Notes under the pieces: generated by a model
Told to the model about the DNA's origin: nothing
Databases searched by the model: none
Seen by the model: the letters and a program-made list of their open reading frames with translations, nothing else
Part shown: in pieces, positions 25,658-34,842 of the stretch
How positions within the stretch are numbered: position 1 is the stretch's first letter
Layout of the letters: the number at the start of each line of letters is the position of its first letter
Position numbers and translations under genes: made by a program
Assembly (NCBI GenBank): GCA_029863605.1
Contig: JAOTVB010000011.1
Span: 62,001-126,000 of the forward strand
Reading direction: 5' to 3'
DNA length: 64,000 nucleotides
Source of the DNA: Myxococcales bacterium
GTDB taxonomy: Bacteria; Myxococcota_A; Polyangia; Polyangiales; Houyiibacteriaceae

Positions 25658-26839
25658 ATGCGGGTCGTTGTATTTGGTGGTGCGGGGGATGTCGGCAGCC
25701 GAGCTGTCGAGGATCTCACGCAAAGCGAAGATGTCGAGCTGGTCACCATCGCGGACAGAAATGAAGAGGCAGCCAAGACCCTAGCTCGAAGAGTCGGGAG
25801 CGGGAGCAACCAAGTTCGAGTGGTGCCAGTCGATGCACGCGTCCACGACGAGCTCGTCGCGGCTATGAAGGGCCATGACGTAGCCGCATCGGCTTTAGGC
25901 CCTTTCTTTATGTTCGAAGCGCCACTCGTACGCGCGGCTATCGAAGCCGGAGTCGACTACGCAAGCGTGTGCGATGACTGGAGCGCGGCCGAGAAGGTCC
26001 TCGATGATTTCGATGAGGCAGCCAAGGCAAGTGGACGCACGATTCTGACCGGCCTCGGCGCGAGCCCGGGGATTACGAATGTCGGAGTGCGTTACTTCGC
26101 CAACCGACTCGATCGGGTTCGCCGCGTCGACGTCAGCGTCTACCAGCCGCTCAATGCGGGCGGCGGCGAAGCCGTATTCCGGCACATGCTCTTCATCATG
26201 ACCGGTGAGGTAGCGGTGTGGCGCGACGGGCACGCGATCCGAGTTCCGGCCTGCTCCAAGGAGCGTACCGTCGAGTTTCCTCACTTTGGCCCGCTCAAGG
26301 TGTGGAACATGGGCCATGCCGAACCCGTCACGGTGCCGCGCTTCTTCCCCGATATCGAAGAGGTCACCTTCTACATGGGCTACGGCAAGGGCTCGCGTGT
26401 CTTCGTAGCCCCTGCTCGCCTCGGCTTGTTCTCCAACAAGGCCGTGACCGACGCGACGGTTGGGCTCATCGGCACGATCGAGCGGCTCGCTCCCGAGAGT
26501 CCTCCCGCCCCCGGCGCTGTCCGTTTGGACGTGTGGGGCGACAAGGACGGCGCCGAAGTGCATCACATGGCCTGCGGGACCGGCGAGATGCGAGCAACCA
26601 CCGGCCTGTCCCTATCGATCGGCACGCAAATGCTCGCGCGCGGGCAGACCACCTCCCCCGACGGCGGGGTGTTCGCTCCGGAGGCGTGTCTCGACCCAGA
26701 CGCTTTCCTCACCTCGCTAAGAGAAAAGGGCATCCAAGCCTACGAAGACCTAGCGATGACCCGACCGTTAGGCGCAGTGCAAAGCACGAACGGAGCGCCT
26801 AGAAATCGTAGTCGCGATGCTTCGTATCGAAATCCGTAG
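25658..26839 (+). CDS. Saccharopine dehydrogenase-like NAD(P) oxidoreductase
   Basis: A 393-residue protein starting MRVVVFGGAGDVGSRAVEDL, a Rossmann GxGxxG-like loop, then ELVTIADRNEEAAKTLARRVG and VPVDARVHDELVAAMKGHDVAASALGPF, the standard saccharopine dehydrogenase-like layout. GVDYASVCDDW and ILTGLGASPGITNV belong to the family's catalytic half. These proteins reduce or oxidise lysine-pathway or homospermidine-type substrates, and many are uncharacterised. The chosen ATG at 25658 avoids the overlap into the divergent gene. An enoyl-CoA-hydratase gene follows after 84 bases. Confidence 0.85.
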   Translation: MRVVVFGGAGDVGSRAVEDLTQSEDVELVTIADRNEEAAKTLARRVGSGSNQVRVVPVDARVHDELVAAMKGHDVAASALGPFFMFEAPLVRAAIEAGVDYASVCDDWSAAEKVLDDFDEAAKASGRTILTGLGASPGITNVGVRYFANRLDRVRRVDVSVYQPLNAGGGEAVFRHMLFIMTGEVAVWRDGHAIRVPACSKERTVEFPHFGPLKVWNMGHAEPVTVPRFFPDIEEVTFYMGYGKGSRVFVAPARLGLFSNKAVTDATVGLIGTIERLAPESPPAPGAVRLDVWGDKDGAEVHHMACGTGEMRATTGLSLSIGTQMLARGQTTSPDGGVFAPEACLDPDAFLTSLREKGIQAYEDLAMTRPLGAVQSTNGAPRNRSRDASYRNP

Positions 26840-26923
26840 CTTTGCGCCTGGTTGGTAGAACCGCCAAAGAACTCGCGATTTTTGTGTTGAAGTTCGTTCG
26901 TAGCTGCGGCATGGATCGTCTCC

Positions 26924-27655
26924 ATGGCCGAGATTCTCCGTTACGAACGTTCCGGGCCCGTCGCCACGATCGCGATGGACGATGGCAAGGTCAACTGCCT
27001 CTCGCTTCCCATGCTGGGCGAGCTGAATCGCGCGCTCGACCAGGCGCAGGAGGACGACGCCGTCGTCGTGATCACGGGTCGCGAGGGGATGTTTTGCGGC
27101 GGCTTCGACCTTGCAACCTTCAAGCAGGGCGGCGAGCCGGTGTACCAGATGCTCAAAGGCGGCGCGGAGCTCATCACCCGTGTCTTGTCGTTCCCAAGAC
27201 CAGTGGTGACGGCCTGCAGCGGTCACGCCGTTGCCATGGGAGCGTTCCTCACGATGAGTGGCGACGTGCGCATCGGTGCCCAGGGCGCGTTCAAGGTCGT
27301 CTGTAACGAAGTGGCCATCGGGCTCACCATGCCGAGATTTGCCATCGAGCTGTCGAGAAGCAGATTGACGCCGAGCCACTTCAACCGTGCGATGATCAAC
27401 GCCGAAACATACTCGCCCGAAGCCGCGGTCGACGCGGGCTTTCTCGACCGGGTCGTACCAGCATCCGACCTGCGGACCGCAGCGGCCGACGCCGCCGAAG
27501 CGCTCACCAAGCTCGACCCGAGAGCCCACGCGGAGACCAAGTTGCTCGCTCGCGCGCGCGCGCTTGAAAGTCTTCGGACCGCTATCGCCACCGAGCTAGG
27601 CTCGATGGACGTCTTCGTCGACACCATCGGAAGCGCCTTAAAGGTCGGCCGCTGA
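26924..27655 (+). CDS. Enoyl-CoA hydratase/isomerase (crotonase) family
   Basis: A 243-residue crotonase. The oxyanion-hole loops are visible: FCGGFDLATF (residues 57-66) and CSGHAVAMGAFLTMSGD (98-114). Of the two catalytic Glu of hydratases, only the second is clear (Glu129 in VVCNEVAIG); the first, normally in GGGcE, is replaced within AFLTMSG. Single-Glu crotonases are usually delta3,delta2-enoyl-CoA isomerases or uncharacterised members, so isomerase activity is at least as likely as hydratase. It acts on CoA thioesters in the cytoplasm. An exported protein gene follows. Confidence 0.85.
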   Translation: MAEILRYERSGPVATIAMDDGKVNCLSLPMLGELNRALDQAQEDDAVVVITGREGMFCGGFDLATFKQGGEPVYQMLKGGAELITRVLSFPRPVVTACSGHAVAMGAFLTMSGDVRIGAQGAFKVVCNEVAIGLTMPRFAIELSRSRLTPSHFNRAMINAETYSPEAAVDAGFLDRVVPASDLRTAAADAAEALTKLDPRAHAETKLLARARALESLRTAIATELGSMDVFVDTIGSALKVGR

Positions 27656-27732
27656 GGTTCCTTCGCGATACTTTGCCTCAGAGACCCCTTAATCCTAGAG
27701 TTTGCTCGCAGCACGAGAGGGGGCTTGGTGCA

Positions 27733-28434
27733 ATGAAAGCCGTTGCCGTTTTTGTATTGGTGCTTGCCATGTCGAGCACTGCACTTGCAGGTCCACAGTC
27801 CACCATCGGAGGGAAGCGATTGGAGTCCGACATGGTGCACAACACCGGGGTCGGTTGGCCGAGCCTGTTCTACGAATGGTGGAACAAGGGGCAAGGTAAG
27901 CTGGACTGGGCACTCGGCGCCGAGCTGTTGTATGGGGATTGGTCGGGCGCGTTTTCGGATGTGAGCGTTGGTCTTGCGCTCAATGCTCCGCTCCGCTGGC
28001 ATATCCACAACAGGAAACATGCCAAGGCCACGACCGACGTTGGGATTCGGTTCACCCCGGGTGCCATGGTCGGCGGTAGCGACCGTGGCCGAGGCCGAGT
28101 GCCTCCTGTCGGTTTTCAGTTTGATCGGCGGGTCATGGGTGGCGTGCGCGCCGAGCTTGCGATTCCCGTTTCGATCGACGTGCATGACCGGGTCAGCGTA
28201 GTCACCGGAGGGACGATTCCGTTTACCTTGATGTTCGCAAGAGACGTGGACCCTTGGGGGATCATTCCACTCTTGGTTCGCATGGGTGTCGAGATCAACG
28301 CCGCCCCGAAGGTGGCGCCCTTCTTCCTATTCGAGCTCGGCCCGGCCATCGGCATCGGAAACGCCACCTCCGATGTCGACTTTGCGTTTCGAATTTGGGT
28401 CGGAGCGTCTTTCTGGTCGGTGCTCGGGAACTAG
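27733..28434 (+). CDS. Exported hypothetical protein, barrel-like
   Basis: A 233-residue protein starting at the Met in MKAVAVFVLVLAMSSTALAG, a clear signal peptide with cleavage after ALAG. The rest has alternating short beta-like strands with Gly and aromatic residues (WALGAELLYGDWSGAFSDVSVGLAL, VGIRFTPGAMVGG) and ends in AFRIWVGASFWSVLGN, so a small outer-membrane beta-barrel is possible. It is not a recognised family. The metzincin-like lipoprotein gene starts 7 bases beyond this gene's end, so co-transcription is likely. Confidence 0.65.
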   Translation: MKAVAVFVLVLAMSSTALAGPQSTIGGKRLESDMVHNTGVGWPSLFYEWWNKGQGKLDWALGAELLYGDWSGAFSDVSVGLALNAPLRWHIHNRKHAKATTDVGIRFTPGAMVGGSDRGRGRVPPVGFQFDRRVMGGVRAELAIPVSIDVHDRVSVVTGGTIPFTLMFARDVDPWGIIPLLVRMGVEINAAPKVAPFFLFELGPAIGIGNATSDVDFAFRIWVGASFWSVLGN

Positions 28435-28441
28435 CAGCGAA

Positions 28442-29923
28442 ATGTTTCGCAAAACAATCAATCCTTTGTTGGTGCTCGCCGTGCTTTCGCTTGGCTGCGG
28501 GGACGGCGGATTAGACCCGGCCGGCGACGAAGATGGTGATGGCCTCAGCAACGGCGAGGAGGCGACGCTTGGGACCGACCCGCGCGACGCCGACAGTGAT
28601 CGGGATGGCATCGAAGACGGGGTCGAGGTCAACCTCGATCGCCCCTATAGCCTCGATGGCACGACGACGACCGCCGTGACCCGCACCGATCCAATCACGC
28701 CCACGGTCTTAGTCGAGCTCGACTATGTGAGTGGCTTTCGTCCTAACGCAGGGGTTTTTCTGATGGCCGAGAATGCCTTCGCCCATGCCGGGATGGAGAT
28801 CCGTTTCATGATCGACGACGCGTCGCCCATCCCGAACGCCGCCTTGCCCACAGCCCCCGGGCCTTGGACCTTGGCCGATTTGGAACTGCTGTTGCTGAAC
28901 ACGGACGATCCGTCCCAAGACATCCAGGGGGCATACCTGCACGTGATTGTCGTTCCCGATGACAACACCAGCCGGCAAGGAACCACGCATCACGGTGCGT
29001 CCAACAATCCGTCCGAAGGCAATCACGGCAGCAATCCCGATCCGCGCTACGCCGGCTCTTTCATCTTCATCGATACCATCGCGAATGACTACAATATTAA
29101 CGATACAATCGCGGGCGTGTTTTCAAACGCAGGCATCACCGCGGACCACCTGATCGCAAAGACGTTGATTCACGAGATCGGTCACGCGCTCGGGTGCACC
29201 GAAGAAGGCTCGAGCGGCGGCATCGACACCTTCAATGTCATGGCGCAGAGCGGCCAACTCGGTAATCCGAATTCAAACGTCGGTCCCTGGCGAGACAATA
29301 TGTTCGGCCTCGACGGCGTAGGTCACCCGACCTTCAGCGAAGGATCGCTTGCACAGATGGATCTCACGATGAAGCTCTCGGTCGATACGGGCGGCTCGCC
29401 CGCGCGCCGCTTTTTCGACATGGGCACCTCGGCGAGCCCAATCCGGCCGGACTACCGACAGGTGACCGAAGCGACGGCATTCGACGAGTCGGTCGGGTAC
29501 GGCTGGGAGTCACCGCTTCCCACGGTGAGCTCCACCTCTGGATCCGACCCGAGCGACGAGCGCTTTGCCGACTACGTCGCTGGCGACCCTGACGAGACCA
29601 GTGCCACCCGCTTCCGGGTCTCGGCGCTTGGCACGGGCCCGGTGGACGTGTTCTTTCGACTCGGGGCACAGGTCAGCACCCCCGTGACCGTCGGCTGCGA
29701 GCTTCGTCATCCCGAGTTCGGAGTCGAGTTTCAGCCGGGAACCATCGATTCGACCTCGACTTTCGTCGCCACACCTTCGAGCGGTCGGCGGGCTTTCCCG
29801 GTGGTCGAATCCACCAATGCCCTCGGGTACGGCCGGGGTGATCTCGTCCTCGAATGCCTGAACGACAACACCTACGGCGACGCACCGATCGAGATCGCCA
29901 ACTTCACCAAACGCGCGCCCTAG
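28442..29923 (+). CDS. Metzincin-like zinc protease lipoprotein with Asp-rich Ca motif
   Basis: A 493-residue lipoprotein (lipobox LSLGC, Cys18). After it, DEDGDGLSNGEEATLGTDP and DSDRDGIEDGVE are thrombospondin type-3-like calcium-binding loops. The catalytic helix is HEIGH (His244, Glu245, His248), followed by ALGCTEEGSSGGIDTFNVM with a Met-turn (FNVM). The expected third zinc ligand at position 254 of the HExxHxxGxx(H/D) pattern is Glu here. The C-terminal 200 residues are Ser/Pro/Asp-rich without a clear fold. It is probably a secreted or surface-anchored protease; the altered ligand leaves activity uncertain. Confidence 0.78.
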   Translation: MFRKTINPLLVLAVLSLGCGDGGLDPAGDEDGDGLSNGEEATLGTDPRDADSDRDGIEDGVEVNLDRPYSLDGTTTTAVTRTDPITPTVLVELDYVSGFRPNAGVFLMAENAFAHAGMEIRFMIDDASPIPNAALPTAPGPWTLADLELLLLNTDDPSQDIQGAYLHVIVVPDDNTSRQGTTHHGASNNPSEGNHGSNPDPRYAGSFIFIDTIANDYNINDTIAGVFSNAGITADHLIAKTLIHEIGHALGCTEEGSSGGIDTFNVMAQSGQLGNPNSNVGPWRDNMFGLDGVGHPTFSEGSLAQMDLTMKLSVDTGGSPARRFFDMGTSASPIRPDYRQVTEATAFDESVGYGWESPLPTVSSTSGSDPSDERFADYVAGDPDETSATRFRVSALGTGPVDVFFRLGAQVSTPVTVGCELRHPEFGVEFQPGTIDSTSTFVATPSSGRRAFPVVESTNALGYGRGDLVLECLNDNTYGDAPIEIANFTKRAP

Positions 29924-30092
29924 CCAGCTACCAGGCCTGCTGCAGGACTCCGAGGGCGTCGTCGAAGTCGGCCTCCACCGCGTTGTAGATCAGTGAGGCG
30001 TCGTCCAGGGACATCCTCGCGATCGGTCCTGCAGCTTGCATTCATGTAGTGGGCCTCTTGCCTCCGCTTACGCGGGACCATAGGGTGCGGAG

Positions 30093-30743
30093 ATGGGTTA
30101 CGTTCAACTGTCAAGACTCGCGCTCCCCATTGCGATGATCGGGTTGCTTGCTTGCTCGAACACGGACTCGGGGTCCAACACAGGCACGGACGCCGGCACG
30201 GATTCGGGCGTGGATTCTGGCATGGACTCGGGCATGGACTCGGGCATGGATTCGGGTATGGATTCTGGCGTGTCCGAGCGGCGCATGTTTGTCACCAACA
30301 CGGTTCAAAATGCCAACCTTGGCGGCATCGCAGGCGCGGATGCACTGTGCGCCGCTCAAGCAGCCGACGCCAATCTCGAGGGCGACTTCAAGGCCTGGCT
30401 CTCGACGCGTTCGTCTTCGGTATCCGATCGCCTCACGCGTTCAAGCGGCCCCTATGTGTTGGTCGACGGAACCATGATCGCCAACGACTGGGACGATCTG
30501 GTCGATGGCTCCATTTTCGCGCCCATCAACCTGGACGCAAACGGGGAGCTTCGGAGCGGCGACGTCTGGACCGGGACTCTGGCCACCGGCGCTTCGTATC
30601 CCAACGACGATTGCGCGGCGTTCACGAGCGGCACCGGCGGCATCGCGTTGTGCGGAGCGAGCGCGTCGACGACCTCGACCTGGACCGAGAACATCACACC
30701 GGCCTGCTCCACCGGGCTGCGCCTGTACTGCATCGAGCAATAG
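30093..30743 (+). CDS. DUF1554 lipoprotein with Asp-Ser-Gly-Met repeats
   Basis: A 216-residue lipoprotein (lipobox GLLAC, Cys21). Residues 30-60 are a low-complexity Asp-Ser-Gly-Met/Val stalk made from a 12-base tandem repeat. The rest matches DUF1554: RRMFVTNTVQNANLGGIAGADALC, FKAWLSTRSSS, TRSSGPYVLVDGTMIANDWDDLVDG, and a final ACSTGLRLYCIEQ. DUF1554 domains occur in secreted and surface proteins of spirochaetes and myxobacteria with lectin-like features; function is unknown. It lies alone between the metzincin and FtsH regions. Confidence 0.87.
   Translation: MGYVQLSRLALPIAMIGLLACSNTDSGSNTGTDAGTDSGVDSGMDSGMDSGMDSGMDSGVSERRMFVTNTVQNANLGGIAGADALCAAQAADANLEGDFKAWLSTRSSSVSDRLTRSSGPYVLVDGTMIANDWDDLVDGSIFAPINLDANGELRSGDVWTGTLATGASYPNDDCAAFTSGTGGIALCGASASTTSTWTENITPACSTGLRLYCIEQ
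30201..30272 (+). repeat. 12-base tandem repeat in DUF1554 gene
   Basis: Six consecutive 12-base units of the type GAYTCKGGYRTG (30201-30272), encoding Asp-Ser-Gly-Val/Met. Some unit copies are identical, so slippage-driven length variation is plausible. Confidence 0.9.
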
Positions 30744-30869
30744 TCGCTTCCACGCACCACAGCGAACCGTCATGACGGGAGGGCTGGCACGGCCCTTGTC
30801 CGCCAATCGGAAGGCATCGCTACCACTTCCGGTTCTACGCACTCGAGCGTCGCTTGTGATCGCAAAATG

Positions 30870-31067
30870 TTATTCCGGTTTTGGAATCTCGTGCCCACGC
30901 TGGCGCGCCTGGGCGATGTTGATGGCAGCGGCTTGCTTTCTTAGCGACGTGGGGCTCCGGCTCCCGCCTCGATCGAGTGCCTTGCCTGTTCGCCCCTTGG
31001 CGATCCAGCCTGTCTCGCTTTCCAGAATGCGGTATTTGTCGCCGCGCTTTCGGACGATCAATGGCAT
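30870..31067 (-). CDS. Small basic conserved-looking protein
   Basis: A 65-residue protein of basic composition: MPLIVRKRGDKYRILESETG opens it and HEIPKPE ends it. The N-terminal strand pattern (V-R-K-x-G-x-K-Y-R-I) resembles small beta-hairpin or SRP/phage-type accessory proteins, and the Arg/Gln-rich helical end (SLRKQAAAINIAQARQRG) is reminiscent of short DNA- or RNA-associated proteins. I cannot assign a family. The coding frame has no early stop and a plausible start, but the gene is short and evidence is limited. Confidence 0.5.
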   Translation of the reverse strand: MPLIVRKRGDKYRILESETGWIAKGRTGKALDRGGSRSPTSLRKQAAAINIAQARQRGHEIPKPE

Positions 31068-31160
31068 CGCTTATGTCTATTTCGGAAGGGGAGGTCCGAG
31101 CTTTTCACGACGTGTCGCTAAGGCTACTTGCTCCGGGGCCACGCGTCGCTACTGTTTTCG

Positions 31161-33050
31161 ATGAGACTGAAAATGCAGAACAAAGACAGCCAGCCCAAAC
31201 GGCTGAGACCCAAGCCACGTCTCGGCATTCTGTATCTCCTTGCGGCTGTTGTTGCCGCGTCGCTGCTGCTCCAGGTCTGGCAGTCGTCCGAGACCGTCGC
31301 ACCGATCCCCTACAGCCAGTTCGAGCACCTCCTCGAAGACGGAAAGGTCAAAGAGGTTGTCGTGACGGACGACGCCCTACGGGGAGAGCTGACCGAGCCG
31401 ATCGACGGGAAGACGCGGTTCGCGACCAATCAGGTGGATCCCGACCTGGCAAAAGACCTGCGGGCGCACGGTGTGAAATACTCGAAAGAACAGCAAAGCG
31501 TGTTTGGGCGTGCATTGGTGTCATGGCTGTTGCCTCTGCTGCTCCTCATAGGGTTTTGGCTCTTCTTGAGTCGGCGGATGGCAGGCATGGGCGGGCCCGG
31601 TGCCGGGCTGATGTCGGTTGGAAAGAGCAAGGCAAAGGTCTACATGGAAACCGATACCCGGGTGACCTTCTCCGATGTCGCTGGCGTCGATGAAGCGAAG
31701 CAAGAGCTTCAGGAGGTTGTCGCCTTTCTCAAAGACCCGAAGTCCTACGGTCGGCTCGGCGCGCGTATGCCCAGAGGGATTCTACTGGTCGGCGCACCCG
31801 GAACAGGCAAGACGCTCTTGGCTCGCGCCGTCGCCGGAGAGTCGGGAGTCCCTTTCTTTTCGATCAGTGGATCGGAGTTTGTTGAGATGTTCGTGGGTGT
31901 GGGCGCAGCACGCGTTCGCGATCTGTTCGACCAGGCTCGTCAACAAGCGCCTTGCATCATTTTCATCGATGAGCTCGATGCCCTCGGCCGAGCGAGAAAC
32001 GCCCAACCTTTCAGCGGCGGCATGGATGAGAAGGAGCAGACGCTCAATCAGTTGTTGGTGGAGCTCGACGGCTTCGACCCGTCAACAGGTATTGTGCTCC
32101 TTGCGGCCACGAATCGCCCCGAGATCTTGGATCCCGCCCTACTCCGTGCGGGTCGCTTCGATCGTCAGGTGCTCGTCGACCGGCCCGATCGCCCTGGCAG
32201 AACACAGATACTCAAGGTGCACGCCAAGAACGTGGCGCTAGCGTCTGAGGTGGACCTGCAAGCCGTGGCCTCGCTCACACCGGGATTCACGGGCGCCGAC
32301 TTGGCCAACTTGGTCAACGAGGCCGCGCTGGTGGCGACGAGAAGGGACGCCGAAGCCGTCAACATGGAGGATTTCACCGCTGCCATCGAGCGGATCGTGG
32401 CCGGCCTCGAGAAGAAGAACCGCCTTCTCAATCCTCGCGAGCGCAAGGTCGTTGCGTACCACGAAATGGGTCACGCGCTGGTGGCACTGATGTGCAAGCA
32501 GTGCGACCCGGTGCACAAGGTCTCGATCATTCCACGGGGTGTCGGGGCTTTGGGATACACGATGCAGCGACCGACCGAAGATCGTTTCCTGATGACGCGC
32601 GAGGAGCTCGAAGAAAAGATGGCGGTCCTGCTGGGCGGCCGTGCCGCCGAACAATTGGTCTTTGGTCACTTGTCCACGGGTGCGGCGGACGACCTGGCCA
32701 AGGTGACCGACGTTGCGCGGAGCATGGTGACTCGCTACGCCATGGTGCCTGAGCTCGGACACGTGTCCTACGAGAGCGAATCGTCGGCGTTCTTGGGGGG
32801 TCCCGGCTCTCCGTTTCGAACCCGAGAGTACAGTGATGACACCGCACGGGAGATCGATACGGCGGTCCGCGCCATCGTTCAACGCAGCTTCGACAAGGCG
32901 CTCAACATACTCCGCGAGGAGCGTGATGCCCTGGAAGAGGGTGCCAAGCAATTGCTTGAGAAAGAAACCCTCGGTGAAACGGAGCTGAACGCTCTGTACG
33001 ACAAGATCGAACAGAAACGCTCTGCAGCCTTAGAAGCGACCCACGCATGA
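31161..33050 (+). CDS. ftsH: ATP-dependent zinc metalloprotease FtsH
   Basis: A 629-residue FtsH starting at the Met at 31161. Two transmembrane helices (about residues 22-40 and 119-136) flank a periplasmic domain. The AAA module has Walker A GAPGTGKT (211-218), Walker B IIFIDELD (266-273) and the SRH ([23 protein letters not shown]). The zinc site is His434-Glu-x-x-His438 (YHEMGHAL). This protease degrades membrane and unstable cytoplasmic proteins. Compared with E. coli FtsH the length is normal. The DUF1592 pair follows after an 80-base gap. Confidence 0.96.
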   Translation: MRLKMQNKDSQPKRLRPKPRLGILYLLAAVVAASLLLQVWQSSETVAPIPYSQFEHLLEDGKVKEVVVTDDALRGELTEPIDGKTRFATNQVDPDLAKDLRAHGVKYSKEQQSVFGRALVSWLLPLLLLIGFWLFLSRRMAGMGGPGAGLMSVGKSKAKVYMETDTRVTFSDVAGVDEAKQELQEVVAFLKDPKSYGRLGARMPRGILLVGAPGTGKTLLARAVAGESGVPFFSISGSEFVEMFVGVGAARVRDLFDQARQQAPCIIFIDELDALGRARNAQPFSGGMDEKEQTLNQLLVELDGFDPSTGIVLLAATNRPEILDPALLRAGRFDRQVLVDRPDRPGRTQILKVHAKNVALASEVDLQAVASLTPGFTGADLANLVNEAALVATRRDAEAVNMEDFTAAIERIVAGLEKKNRLLNPRERKVVAYHEMGHALVALMCKQCDPVHKVSIIPRGVGALGYTMQRPTEDRFLMTREELEEKMAVLLGGRAAEQLVFGHLSTGAADDLAKVTDVARSMVTRYAMVPELGHVSYESESSAFLGGPGSPFRTREYSDDTAREIDTAVRAIVQRSFDKALNILREERDALEEGAKQLLEKETLGETELNALYDKIEQKRSAALEATHA

Positions 33051-33129
33051 GCCGACGTATACAACAAATTACACCTTTAAGGCCTAATCAGCAAGCGTCC
33101 TGGCGGTTGAGCTGTCAGCATGAGGTGGG

Positions 33130-34839
33130 GTGTTCAGATCGGTCAAACGACAGGTCGTGCTGGGGTCGCTCGCGCTTGCGCTCAGTGCTTGTAGCGGCCA
33201 AATCGGTGGTGCGGCTGGGGCCGGTGACCGTGGTGGAAACGGTCCGGCCCCGGAGTCGGTCTTTGGCCCCATCACTTGCGAGGACCCATCGCTTGCGGGC
33301 GAAGCCCCTTTGCGCCGGCTCTCCGTTCAGCAGTACGCCAATGTCCTTCGTGACCTTTTCGGAAGCGCCGCCCTAGACCAAGCCTCTTCCTCGTTAGCTC
33401 TTCTGCCGAGCGACGGCGAGGACGAAAAGAGCTTTTCCCAAATGGACATGCGGCTCGCCCAACGGCACGTCGACGCGTTCTTCGCCGTAGCCGATGAGGT
33501 GAGCGCCGACACTGTGGCCGATTCCGGTCAGATGAGCTCCTTGCTTGGCAGCTGCGCCGGTAACATCGACCAGCCGTGCTTCGAGGGGTTCGTGCGAACA
33601 TTTGGTCGCCGAGTCTATCGTCGTCCGCTCACCGGGGACGAACTGAACAGATACCTCGAACTCTTCGATGCGGCGGCCCCAACGCAGTCGGTCCAAGACA
33701 CGCTGCTGGTTATGTTGATGGCTCCGCCGTTTCTATACCACATGGAGACCGAAGGAAGTGTCGATGGGAGCCGGCTCACGCTCGAACCTTACGCGCTGGC
33801 TTCCCGCCTTTCCTTTCATTTTTGGCAAACCATGCCGGACGCGGAGTTGTTTGAAGCGGCCGAGGATGGGTCCCTGATGACTGAAGAGGGCTATCGAGTG
33901 CAGGTCGACCGTCTCGTTTCCGATCCGCGAACTCAAGACACCGTGCGTCAGTTTTTTTCCGAGTGGTACCGGCTCGGCGGTTTCATTGGCTTCGTTCAAA
34001 ACCCTCAGTTCGATCGCTTTGCTGAGGCGATCGAAATCGCGGGGCTCTATGAAGAAATGGTCGCCGAAGCCCAAAGCCTAGTGGACTACTACACCTGGGA
34101 TGTCGACGGAAGCTATCGAGACATCTTGACGAGCTCGCTCAGCTTTGCTCGTGATGACCGTCTTGCGGGGATCTACGGCGTCCCCGCTTGGGATGGCGCA
34201 AACGTGCCCCCTTCCCTTCCATCGGGTGAACGCTCCGGGCTTCTCACCCGGGCTGCCTTCCTCGTCTCAGGAGACGCGGGCACTAATCCGTTCAAACGGG
34301 GTTCCTTCATTCGCAAACACGTCCTCTGCGATCAGCTCGCGCAACCCACCAATCTGCCGCCCGGCTCGCTGGCACCGCCAGATCCCGATCCCGAGCGCAC
34401 GACCAGGCAGCGATTCTCCGACAAGGTGGCCGAACAACCCTGCTACGGATGCCACACTCAGTTCGCCGATCTCGGTTACGTTCTCGAGTCATATGATGGC
34501 CTCGGTCGCTATCGAACCGAGGAAGAGATCTTCGACGACATGGGCGAGTGGATCGCGACGCTGCCCGTGGATTCGACCGGGGCGCCACGCATCGATTTTG
34601 ACAACGACGCCGAGGTAAGCGGGCCGGTCGAGATGCTTGAAGAGATTGCGTCCAACGAGAAGGCCGTCTCCTGTTTTGCGCGTCATTACTTTCGTTACAC
34701 CTACCGTCGGAATGAACGGACGTCCGACGGCTGCTCACTGGCATCAATTCGTGACGCCGTCGTGGAAGGCATTCCCCTGCGAAACGTCCTGACAGATATC
34801 GCGATGCAACCTGCTTTTCGGGAACGGGTGCTGGAGTAA
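33130..34839 (+). CDS. DUF1592/DUF1588-family protein with CxxCH motif
   Basis: A 569-residue protein (GTG start) with lipoprotein signal LSAC (about Cys21). It carries the DUF1587/1595/1592/1588/1585 series seen in planctomycetes and myxobacteria: RRLSVQQYANVLRDLFG, RVYRRPLTGDELNRYLELFD, ALASRLSFHFWQTMPDAEL, RSGLLTRAAFLV, and CYGCHTQFADLGYVLESYDGLGRYR, in which C-x-x-C-H looks like a haem c attachment site. It ends with a DUF1585-like FARHYFRYTYRRNER segment. The following gene is DUF1552, 3 bases away; the two form a conserved two-gene unit. Biochemical role is unknown, likely periplasmic redox or surface-related. Confidence 0.9.
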   Translation: MFRSVKRQVVLGSLALALSACSGQIGGAAGAGDRGGNGPAPESVFGPITCEDPSLAGEAPLRRLSVQQYANVLRDLFGSAALDQASSSLALLPSDGEDEKSFSQMDMRLAQRHVDAFFAVADEVSADTVADSGQMSSLLGSCAGNIDQPCFEGFVRTFGRRVYRRPLTGDELNRYLELFDAAAPTQSVQDTLLVMLMAPPFLYHMETEGSVDGSRLTLEPYALASRLSFHFWQTMPDAELFEAAEDGSLMTEEGYRVQVDRLVSDPRTQDTVRQFFSEWYRLGGFIGFVQNPQFDRFAEAIEIAGLYEEMVAEAQSLVDYYTWDVDGSYRDILTSSLSFARDDRLAGIYGVPAWDGANVPPSLPSGERSGLLTRAAFLVSGDAGTNPFKRGSFIRKHVLCDQLAQPTNLPPGSLAPPDPDPERTTRQRFSDKVAEQPCYGCHTQFADLGYVLESYDGLGRYRTEEEIFDDMGEWIATLPVDSTGAPRIDFDNDAEVSGPVEMLEEIASNEKAVSCFARHYFRYTYRRNERTSDGCSLASIRDAVVEGIPLRNVLTDIAMQPAFRERVLE

Positions 34840-34842
34840 TCG

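Noticed and set aside
29928..30014. A 28-codon minus-strand open frame (MSLDDASLIYNAV...) in the gap between the metzincin and DUF1554 genes.
   Set aside because: It is too short, lacks a ribosome site and any family pattern. The sequence of the gap (29924-30092) otherwise shows nothing.
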